In this document: in pieces, positions 1-5,283 of the stretch
Numbering within the stretch: position 1 is the stretch's first letter
Layout: each line of letters begins with the position of its first letter
DNA from: an uncultured delta proteobacterium
GTDB taxonomy: Bacteria > Myxococcota_A > Polyangia > Polyangiales > Ga0077539
Length of the DNA stretch: 5,283 nt
Assembly: GCA_903860995.1 (NCBI GenBank)
Contig: CAIOSS010001219.1
Span: forward strand, 1 to 5,283
Reading direction: 5' to 3'
Notes under the pieces: model-generated
Told to the model about the DNA's origin: nothing
What the model saw: the letters and a program-made list of their open reading frames with translations, nothing else
Databases searched by the model: none
Made by a program: the position numbers and the translations under genes

Positions 1-2146
1 GGTCGCGCAGGGCCCCGAGGCCCTCGATGGCCCCGATGCGCACCACGTCGCGCCAGCTCTCGCGGCCCAGCGCCTCGACCAGCGCGTCGTAGGTGGTCGG
101 CCGCCGGGTGCGCCCCGCCGCCCGCGCCAGCTCGGACTCCACCAGCCAGCTCGCGTCGCCGGCCTTCAGCCGCGCCCCCAGCAGGGCCGCCGAGGCGTCG
201 GTGCGAAACTCCCCGAGCGCCCGCACCACCGCGCGCCGCACCTTCGGGTGGGCGTGCTCGACGCTGCGCGCCAGGGCCTCCCACGCCGCCCGGCCCCGCA
301 GCTCGCCCAGGGCCCGCGCGGCCTCCGCCGACACGCCCCAGAACGCGTCGCCCCGCAGGGCCTTCTCCAGCGCCGCCACGGTGGCGTCGTCGTCGTGCCT
401 CGCCAGCGCGGCCGCGGCCCGCCAGCGCACCACCGCCCGCGCGTCGCCCTCGAGCGCCGCGCGCAGCATCGCCGCGGGCACCTTCGTGCTGAACTTCGCC
501 AGCAGCGCCCCGTCGGGGTCCGCCGCCACCCACCGCGGCGCCACCGCGCTCGGCAGCGCGAACGACCGCGCGCCCTCGTCGAGCGCGAGCACGTGGCGGT
601 GCTCGGCGCCGCTCGCCTGCACCACGGAGACCGTCACCGACAGGCGGAAGCACGGGGTCACGGCGTCGACGGACTGCGTCTGGCGCAGCGTCACGTGCAG
701 CAATTCCTCCTCGGCGTCGAAGCGCGCGTCGAGCTCCAGCTCGGGGTGGCCCGCCTGCAGGATCCACTGTTGGAAGAACCCGCCCAGCGCCCGCCCGGAG
801 GCGTCTTCGAGGGAGCGCTCGAGGTCGCGCGTCTCCACCGAGGCCCCGCGGTGGCGCGTGAGGTAGGCCCGCACGCCCGCCCAGAACACCGCGTCGCCGA
901 GCTCGCTCCGCAGCATGTGGAGCACCCACCCCCCCTTCTCGTAGAGGTGCCGGTCGAAGAGGTCGATGGGCGCGCCCCAGGTGCCGCACACGACGGGCCG
1001 TCGGTAGCGCGCGTCGTCCTCGCCGAAGTACGCGTCGGCGTGCTGCTTGAGGTTGTAGAGGTACGCGTCGCGGCCCTCTTTGCGCTCGACGTCGAGGTGC
1101 TCGAAGAAGGTCGCGAAGCCCTCGTTGAGCCAGGCCTGCGACCAGTCGCGGCAGGTCACGAGGTCGCCGAACCACTGGTGCGCGAGCTCGTGCGCCACGA
1201 GGTCGTCGGCCGTCGCGTCGAGGGCGGCGCGCTCGTCCAGGAGGCAGCGCTCGGTGAGCGTGCTGACGGAGGTGTTCTCCATGCCGCCGAAGGTGAAGTC
1301 GTGCACCGTCACCTGGTCGTACTTCGGCCACGGGTACGGCACACCGGTGAGGGCGCTGAAGTGCTCGATCATGTCGGCGGTGCGGCCGAGGGTGCGCCAC
1401 CCGTCGGCCTCGCGCCCCGGGTCGACGTAGAACCTCACCGGCAGCGACGGGTCGCGCGTGGCGTCGAGCTCGGAGAAGGTGCCCGCCACCAGGGTGACGA
1501 GGTAGCTCGGGTGGGGGGCGTCCTGGCGCCAGTGCCACGCCTCGCCGTCGCCCGCGGGCTCGCGCCCCACCAGCGAGCCGTTGGAGAGCACCGTCCAGCC
1601 CGCCGGGGCGGTGACCACCAGCTCGGTGGTCATCCGCATGTCGGGCGCGTCGTGGCAGGGAAACCAGTGCCGCGCGTCCTCGTCCTGGCACTGCGACCAC
1701 ACCTGCGCCGGGCGCCGCGGGGCGTCGGCGTCGGGCGCGATGAAGTACAGCCCCCGCCGGGGCTTCGCCCGGTAGCGCACCCGCAGCACGCCCCCGGCGC
1801 GCTCGCCGACGGTCACCTGCAGGGCCTCGCCGTCGTAGGCGAAGGGCAGGGCCGCGCCGGACTCCGCGAGGGTGACCGACTCCACCTCGAAGGCCACGGC
1901 GTCGAGGGGGAGCACCCGGGCCGACGGGTCGCGCCGGGCGAAGGTGATCGCGGCCACGGCGGCGACGGCGCCCGCGGGCACGTCGAGGGCGAGGTCGAGG
2001 CGCAGGTGGGTGACGTCGAAGGGCCGCGCCCGGCGGAAGCGCTGGGGGTCGCCCGGCAGCGCGAAGGGCCGCGGACCGCCGCCGGGGTCGGCAGGGACGC
2101 GACCGCCACAACGATGTCCCCAACCGCACCCGTGCTGGCCGTTCAT
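1..2146 (-). CDS. M1-family zinc aminopeptidase with C-terminal HEAT repeats (3' end outside window)
   Basis: Removes N-terminal amino acids from peptides using one zinc ion; no signal peptide is seen, so it is probably cytosolic. Residues 1-715 are visible, without a stop. The substrate-binding motif GGMENTS is at 287-293 (a GAMEN variant). The zinc site is HELAH at 319-323, followed after 18 residues by the third ligand E342 in NEGFATFFE; E320 is the catalytic base. Y402 in YEKGGWVLHML fits the transition-state tyrosine. FFQQWILQAGHPEL ends the catalytic part. From about 565 the protein is Ala/Leu/Arg-rich with helical repeats such as VRRAVVRALGEF, typical of HEAT repeats, and runs off the left edge. 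The ATG at 2146 is the only good start: the next residues up to the M1 domain contain no other ATG, GTG or TTG. No Shine-Dalgarno is seen, and the first 20 residues (MNGQHGCGWGHRCGG) are unusual. The catalytic assignment is very secure; exact substrate and start are less so. Confidence 0.95.
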   Translation of the reverse strand, partial: MNGQHGCGWGHRCGGRVPADPGGGPRPFALPGDPQRFRRARPFDVTHLRLDLALDVPAGAVAAVAAITFARRDPSARVLPLDAVAFEVESVTLAESGAALPFAYDGEALQVTVGERAGGVLRVRYRAKPRRGLYFIAPDADAPRRPAQVWSQCQDEDARHWFPCHDAPDMRMTTELVVTAPAGWTVLSNGSLVGREPAGDGEAWHWRQDAPHPSYLVTLVAGTFSELDATRDPSLPVRFYVDPGREADGWRTLGRTADMIEHFSALTGVPYPWPKYDQVTVHDFTFGGMENTSVSTLTERCLLDERAALDATADDLVAHELAHQWFGDLVTCRDWSQAWLNEGFATFFEHLDVERKEGRDAYLYNLKQHADAYFGEDDARYRRPVVCGTWGAPIDLFDRHLYEKGGWVLHMLRSELGDAVFWAGVRAYLTRHRGASVETRDLERSLEDASGRALGGFFQQWILQAGHPELELDARFDAEEELLHVTLRQTQSVDAVTPCFRLSVTVSVVQASGAEHRHVLALDEGARSFALPSAVAPRWVAADPDGALLAKFSTKVPAAMLRAALEGDARAVVRWRAAAALARHDDDATVAALEKALRGDAFWGVSAEAARALGELRGRAAWEALARSVEHAHPKVRRAVVRALGEFRTDASAALLGARLKAGDASWLVESELARAAGRTRRPTTYDALVEALGRESWRDVVRIGAIEGLGALRD

Positions 2147-2202
2147 GTGCGGCGCAGGGCCTACCGCGCGCGGGGCGATCGGGTCAACGCGCAACGGGGC
2201 CC

Positions 2203-2237
2203 CACTGCTTGACACCCCTCCGGGCGTCAAGGCAGTG
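2203..2237. promoter_or_regulatory. Imperfect dyad / hairpin in the divergent intergenic region
   Basis: The left arm CACTGCTTGAC (2203-2213) is complementary to the right arm GTCAA-G-GCAGTG (2226-2237) with one bulged G. Inside it CCC (2215-2217) pairs with GGG (2222-2224) across an A/C mismatch, leaving a four-base CTCC loop. A further short match, GCAAC (2191-2195) with GTTGC (2240-2244), flanks it. It lies between the divergent starts at 2146 and 2309 and covers a consensus TTGACA (2209-2214). No T-run follows on either strand, so an operator or an RNA hairpin is more likely than an intrinsic terminator. The symmetry is seen directly; the role is inferred. Confidence 0.6.
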
Positions 2238-2245
2238 TCGTTGCA
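2229..2245 (+). promoter_or_regulatory. Candidate sigma-54 (RpoN) promoter for the kinase-TerB pair
   Basis: The sequence AGGCAG-TGTCG-TTGCA contains the invariant GG (2231-2232) and GC (2243-2244) separated by the required 10 bases. The -12 half (TTGCA) is perfect. The -24 half keeps GGCA but departs from TGGCACG at three positions. The predicted transcript start is near 2256, leaving about 53 bases before the kinase ATG. The -24 half overlaps the right arm of the dyad. Sigma-54 promoters are frequent in myxobacteria, but a short motif such as this can arise by chance, so this is a candidate only. Confidence 0.4.
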
Positions 2246-2308
2246 CAACCCCCGACGAACCCTGCAGGTTCTCTCCCTCTCTCCCAGGATCGAGTCCAAA
2301 CCCCTTCC

Positions 2309-3781
2309 ATGGCCTCCGAAGCACGGGCGCAGAGCAGCTATCGAGTCACCGAACGCCTTGAGTCGGGCGGCATGGCGGAGGTCTTCCGGGGAGAGGCCAC
2401 CAGCGTCGCGGGCTTCAAGAAGCAGGTCGCGATCAAGCGGGTGCTGCCGCACCTGGCGTCGAACGAGAAGTTCATCCGGATGTTCCTCGACGAGGCCCGG
2501 CTGAGCGCCCGGCTCTCGCACGCCAACATCGTGCAGGTGTTCGACATCGGCCGGGTCGAAAACACCTACTTCATCGTGATGGAGTTCATCGACGGGGTGA
2601 ACCTCAAGCACCTCGTCGAGAACCTCCGCAACAAGCGCCAGGCCTTCCCCGCCGCCCTCGCCTGCCACATCGCCATCAAGGTTTGCGAGGGCTTGCAGTA
2701 CGCCCACCACCTGCACGACCCCGACGGGCAGGACCTGCACATCGTCCACCGGGACATCTCGCCGCCCAACGTGCTCATCTCCCGGCAGGGCGAGGTGAAG
2801 ATCGTGGACTTCGGCCTCGCCAAGGCCGCGCACTCCGTCGAGAAGACCGAGCCCGGCGTGGTGAAGGGGAAGTTCAGCTACCTCGCGCCCGAGACGGCCA
2901 TGGGCCGGGAGGCCGACGCGCAGGCCGACATCTTCGCCGTCGGGATCATGCTCTGGGAGATGCTCGCCGGTCGAAAGCTCTTCCAGGGCGAGACCGACTA
3001 CCAGACCGTGAAGATGGTGCAGGAGGCCGAGGTGCCCTCGCTGCGGGCCATCAACCCCGCCGTGCCCGCGGAGCTCGAGAACATCCTCGCCGTCGCCCTC
3101 GCGAAGGACAAGCGCGTCCGCTACGCCGACGCCGCGGCCTTCAGCGACGAGCTGCTCAACTTCATCTTCGGCAACAAGATGCGCGTCGGCGCGCAAGACC
3201 TCGCGCGCGTCGTCAACGAGGTGGTCGCCGAGCGCAAGGGCGCCGCCACGCTCACCCGCAAGGACGGCTCGGTCATCGACCAGCTCATCCAGGAAGAGCT
3301 GCTGCGCTTCACCTCGCTCGACGACCCGCACAGCCCGTCTCCCGCGACGGAGGGCGGCAACGCCCACTCCAACTCCAACTCCAACGCCGAGGGGGCCCGT
3401 CCCCTCGACGCCGGGGACTTCGAGAACGTCAACGAGTGGGCCAGCGACCTCCTCGACGACGGCCCGAGCCGCGGGGGCATCGCGTGGAAGTCCCCCCTGG
3501 AGGGCGCCTCCGCGTCCGCCTCGACGCCGCCCGGCAACCTGGCCGACGAGCTCGAGGGCGACACGCACGGCTCGCTCGTCTCCGAGCGCCCCCCGGCGCC
3601 GACGCGCCCCGCCACGCAGCCCGCCTCGCTGGTGCGCAGCCAGGCCTACACCCCGCTCGAGGCCCCGGCGCCCACCGCGGAGGGCAAGAAGTTCCCCGCG
3701 GCGGTGCTCGCCCTCGTGGCGGTGCTGCTGCTGGTCGGCGTGGGGGTCGGGCTCTACGTCAAGGGCGCCTTCCCCCACTAA
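2309..3781 (+). CDS. Membrane-anchored Hanks-type Ser/Thr protein kinase
   Basis: Phosphorylates Ser/Thr residues of unknown target proteins from the cytoplasmic face of the membrane. The 490-residue protein starts with the kinase domain (about 11-285): P-loop LESGGMAEVF (17-26), ATP lysine K43 in AIKR, helix-C glutamate E62 in DEARL, catalytic loop HRDISPPN (147-154, D149 and N154), DFG 167-169, and APE 193-195. All catalytic residues are present, so it should be active. Residues 286-335 are helical and charged; 336-460 are a Pro/Ser/Asp-rich linker with an SNSNSN run at 354-359. A single hydrophobic helix spans about 464-484, leaving only six residues (KGAFPH) outside, so there is no extracellular sensor domain. 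The start is fixed: an in-frame TGA lies at 2210-2212 and no ATG, GTG or TTG occurs between it and 2309. No clear Shine-Dalgarno precedes it. It is probably the first gene of an operon with the TerB-like gene. Confidence 0.95.
   Translation: MASEARAQSSYRVTERLESGGMAEVFRGEATSVAGFKKQVAIKRVLPHLASNEKFIRMFLDEARLSARLSHANIVQVFDIGRVENTYFIVMEFIDGVNLKHLVENLRNKRQAFPAALACHIAIKVCEGLQYAHHLHDPDGQDLHIVHRDISPPNVLISRQGEVKIVDFGLAKAAHSVEKTEPGVVKGKFSYLAPETAMGREADAQADIFAVGIMLWEMLAGRKLFQGETDYQTVKMVQEAEVPSLRAINPAVPAELENILAVALAKDKRVRYADAAAFSDELLNFIFGNKMRVGAQDLARVVNEVVAERKGAATLTRKDGSVIDQLIQEELLRFTSLDDPHSPSPATEGGNAHSNSNSNAEGARPLDAGDFENVNEWASDLLDDGPSRGGIAWKSPLEGASASASTPPGNLADELEGDTHGSLVSERPPAPTRPATQPASLVRSQAYTPLEAPAPTAEGKKFPAAVLALVAVLLLVGVGVGLYVKGAFPH
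3368..3385 (+). repeat. Three tandem copies of TCCAAC inside the kinase gene
   Basis: TCCAAC occurs three times without interruption and encodes Ser-Asn three times (residues 354-359) in the flexible linker between kinase domain and membrane helix. Gain or loss of a unit would keep the reading frame and change linker length by two residues. Confidence 0.85.
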
Positions 3782-3801
3782 AGACATCCAACCCCGCCGA
3801 C

Positions 3802-3807
3802 GGAGGG
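3802..3807 (+). promoter_or_regulatory. Ribosome binding site of the TerB-like gene
   Basis: GGAGGG is a strong Shine-Dalgarno match ending 11 bases before the ATG at 3819, slightly further than usual. It sits in the 37-bp gap after the kinase stop and supports independent translation initiation at 3819. Confidence 0.7.
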
Positions 3808-3818
3808 CATCACCCCTT

Positions 3819-4370
3819 ATGGGCTTCCAACGATTGCTCGGGCGGCTCCGTCCGCTGATGCAGCACCTCAAGGCGCGGGCCCCGGCGGCTGACGCCGCGG
3901 AGGGGGTCAGCGGCTTCGCCAACGGCTTCGATGCCCGCCCGTGGCTGTCCCGGCTCGACCCCGCGTCGGCGCAGCTCTTCTGCGCGGTCTTCGAGGCGGG
4001 CTACCTCATCGCGCAGGCCGACGGCCGCTTCGACCGCGCCGAGCGCTCGCACCTGCAACGGGCGCTGCTCTCCCTCTCGGACGACGCCATCCTGGCCGAC
4101 GACGTCGACGCCATGCTGAGCGGGTTCACCGCGTCGCTGTCGCGCGACGGCGCCGCCGCCCGCTGCGCGACCGTCGGCCGGATGCTCCAGACCCACCAGG
4201 TCGGCGAGGCGGGGGTGTTCCTGGCCGCGGGCGTCGCGTGCGCGTCCGATGGTCTGAGCCAGGTCGAGTTCAAGACCCTGGAGACCCTCGCGCAGAACGC
4301 GGGCCTGGGCTTCGATCGGCTGTCACAGCTCGTCGAGGCCATCCGCGTCGACCTCGCCACGCCCGACTGA
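3819..4370 (+). CDS. TerB-like (tellurite-resistance TerB fold) small helical protein
   Basis: A 183-residue protein with no signal peptide or membrane helix. Residues 1-20 (MGFQRLLGRLRPLMQHLKAR) form a basic amphipathic segment that could touch the membrane (inference). From about 48 the sequence is all-helical and has the two-fold pattern of TerB proteins: a hydrophobic helix leading into ADGRFDRAE (67-75), then a second one, FLAAGVACASDGLSQVE (134-150), followed by FKTLETLAQNAGL. The paired A/S-D-G-x(4)-E motifs at 68-75 and 144-150 are the acidic positions associated with metal binding in this family. TerB domains are known from tellurite and general stress systems at the inner membrane; tellurite resistance itself is not implied. 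It follows the kinase by 37 bp on the same strand and is probably its partner or substrate (inference). Family assignment is from motif pattern only. Confidence 0.8.
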   Translation: MGFQRLLGRLRPLMQHLKARAPAADAAEGVSGFANGFDARPWLSRLDPASAQLFCAVFEAGYLIAQADGRFDRAERSHLQRALLSLSDDAILADDVDAMLSGFTASLSRDGAAARCATVGRMLQTHQVGEAGVFLAAGVACASDGLSQVEFKTLETLAQNAGLGFDRLSQLVEAIRVDLATPD

Positions 4371-4383
4371 CAGTCACCCCCGC

Positions 4384-5106
4384 TCAGCCCCGCCGGGCGC
4401 GCTTCTCCTCTTCGGACATCTCATCGGACATCCCTTCGGACATCGGGATCTCACCCGCGCCCATGGGCAGGTCGATGCGCACCCCGGCGAGCGCCGCCTG
4501 CCCGGCCGACTGCTGCTCGTCGATGGCATCCGCGGCCCGGTCGAGCAGCGCCGCGTGCGCCAGCGAGATGCCCGCATACGTGACCACCAGCAGGATGAGC
4601 GCATAGAACCCGCCGCTGCTGCCATGGCCCCCGTGGCCCCAGCGCTCGATGAGGTGCAGCCCCCCGGCGAGGCCGCAGCACGCCAGCACCACGTAGTTGA
4701 GGATGCGGGCGAAGCGCGCGAGCCCGCGGGCCTTCAGCGCCGCCTCGGGGAGCCCCAGGAGCAGCGGACGGCCCAGGGAGAACAGCCGCCACGCCAGGAT
4801 GAGCCCCGGGATGGAGACCACCCCGAGGCCCGCGACGAAGAGCCCCGACAGGCCCAGCAGCAGGCCCGGGATGAACATCGTGCCCAGGATCCACGCCCCG
4901 AGCGCGGCGAGGCGCACCGGCACCGGCGGCCCGTCGGCCCGGTACCGCGGCACCACGGCGTCGCGGAACTGTCCCCGGGCGATGTTCTCGGTGCCGACCA
5001 CGTGCGGGAGCCAGCACTCGAGCGAGTCGGGCCACGTGCGGATCCACAGGGCCGTCGGCACCCCGATCACCAGACCGACGAACCCGAGGAGGAAGAGGAC
5101 GATCAT
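4384..5106 (-). CDS. Unrecognised integral membrane protein, about five helices
   Basis: I do not recognise the family. The 240-residue protein starts at the ATG at 5106, which opens directly into a membrane helix (MIVLFLLGFVGLVIG). Hydrophobic segments lie at about 2-22, 66-87, 88-110, 135-153 and 166-188. A polar loop (23-65) with the only charged patch of the N-terminal half follows the first helix, and a Gly/His-rich loop (HGGHGSSGG, 158-166) precedes the last. The C-terminal tail (189-240) is cytoplasm-like, acidic and then basic, with a repeated MS(E/D)x unit (222-233). The frame stays open to 5259, but that extension (Ala/Ser/Thr/Arg-rich, low quality) would overlap the preceding gene's end and is rejected. 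It lies 37 bp after the upstream gene, so the two are probably co-transcribed; it converges on the TerB-like gene. A GGGGG run just before the ATG is at most a poor ribosome site. Confidence 0.8.
   Translation of the reverse strand: MIVLFLLGFVGLVIGVPTALWIRTWPDSLECWLPHVVGTENIARGQFRDAVVPRYRADGPPVPVRLAALGAWILGTMFIPGLLLGLSGLFVAGLGVVSIPGLILAWRLFSLGRPLLLGLPEAALKARGLARFARILNYVVLACCGLAGGLHLIERWGHGGHGSSGGFYALILLVVTYAGISLAHAALLDRAADAIDEQQSAGQAALAGVRIDLPMGAGEIPMSEGMSDEMSEEEKRARRG
4409..4444. repeat. 12-bp tandem repeat, three copies, in the membrane protein gene
   Basis: Three adjacent 12-bp units (4409-4420, 4421-4432, 4433-4444) share TCGGACATC and differ only at the first and third bases. On the minus strand they encode MSEG, MSDE and MSEE. 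Because 12 is a multiple of three, copy-number change would keep the frame. Confidence 0.85.
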
Positions 5107-5143
5107 GCCCCCGAGGCTTAGCAGAGCGGGCGTGGACCGGGGT

Positions 5144-5283
5144 TCAGTTGCCGAGGAGCGGCGCGAGGTAGGTGTTGACGTCGCCGCTGTCGGGCGAGCT
5201 GCCGCGGAAGTCGCTCGCGCTGCTCGTGCCGAAGGAGACCTTGCACACGGCGGGAACACCGCCGACCAGGGTGCCCTGGCTCA
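5144..5283 (-). CDS. C-terminal end of an unrecognised protein (5' part outside window)
   Basis: The last 45 codons of a minus-strand gene that enters from the right edge and stops at a TGA at 5144-5146. The visible tail includes VPAVCKVSFGTSSASDF and ends NTYLAPLLGN; it is rich in Ser, Gly and Asp and contains one cysteine. Such composition suits a secreted or surface protein, but no family can be named from so little. It supports a two-gene unit with the membrane protein 37 bp downstream. Frame choice rests on sensible amino-acid composition and on the clean stop; the competing frame gives an Ala/Arg/Thr/Ser run. Confidence 0.65.
   Translation of the reverse strand, partial: SQGTLVGGVPAVCKVSFGTSSASDFRGSSPDSGDVNTYLAPLLGN

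Noticed and set aside
248..2212. Long open plus-strand frame of about 650 codons
   Set aside because: It is the antisense of the aminopeptidase gene, with Arg/Gly/Val/His-rich low-quality protein. The minus strand in the same place encodes clear GGMEN, HELAH and NEGF motifs in order.
2209..2238. Sigma-70 promoter with TTGACA at 2209-2214
   Set aside because: The -35 is perfect, but at 17-18 bases distance only GCAGTG/CAGTGT is found, a very poor -10. TTGACA may be there as part of the dyad. Not listed as a promoter.
2683..3858. Plus-strand frame of about 390 codons inside and past the kinase gene
   Set aside because: Frame-shifted shadow of the kinase: an Arg/Ala/Gly/Pro-rich string without domain pattern, produced by high GC content.
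4365..4398. Terminator between the convergent genes
   Set aside because: GACTG-A-CAGTC (4365-4375) has a one-base centre and cannot fold well, and GCCC/GGGC (4387-4398) is a four-pair stem inside the minus-strand gene; neither is followed by a T-run.
4555..5121. Plus-strand frame of 188 codons opposite the membrane protein
   Set aside because: Composition is Arg/Gln/Pro/Glu-rich with no hydrophobic core, while the minus strand gives well-formed membrane helices.
5107..5259. Upstream extension of the membrane protein to an ATG at 5259
   Set aside because: The added 51 residues are an Ala/Ser/Thr/Arg run and would overlap the tail of the preceding gene in another frame; the ATG at 5106 starts cleanly at the first membrane helix.
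1..5283. CRISPR arrays, tRNA or rRNA genes, insertion sequences
   Set aside because: No spaced direct repeats, no cloverleaf or rRNA-like sequence, no transposase, and no terminal inverted repeats were seen.

Overview
The window is very GC-rich (by eye around 70% or more), with strong G/C preference at third codon positions. It encodes a Hanks-type Ser/Thr kinase of the style common in myxobacteria (catalytic loop HRDISPPNVL, long Pro/Ser/Asp-rich linker, C-terminal membrane helix). This suggests a member of the Myxococcota or a close relative. That assignment is inferred from protein style, not from a marker gene.

Layout. (1) Positions 1-2146, minus strand: an M1-family zinc aminopeptidase with a complete catalytic domain and the start of a C-terminal HEAT-repeat region. 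Its 3' end lies outside the window. (2) Positions 2147-2308: a divergent intergenic region with a striking dyad (2203-2237) and a sigma-54-like promoter (2229-2245) pointing toward the kinase. (3) Positions 2309-3781, plus strand: a membrane-anchored Ser/Thr protein kinase. (4) Positions 3819-4370, plus strand: a small TerB-like protein 37 bp downstream of the kinase, with its own Shine-Dalgarno, probably co-transcribed. (5) Positions 4384-5106, minus strand, convergent with the TerB gene across 13 bp: an unrecognised five-helix membrane protein whose C-terminus carries a 12-bp tandem repeat. (6) Positions 5144-5283, minus strand: the last 45 codons of an unrecognised gene upstream of the membrane protein, in the same orientation.

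How the parts may work together. The kinase and the TerB-like protein form a plausible two-gene signalling unit: a membrane-tethered kinase and a small all-helical acidic-motif protein of a family linked to stress responses at the membrane. The aminopeptidase is transcribed divergently from the same control region and is probably a housekeeping peptide-degrading enzyme. The two genes on the right look like a separate transcription unit. Nothing here proves a new defence or mobile system. The best leads are the kinase-TerB pairing and the dyad overlapping promoter-like elements.
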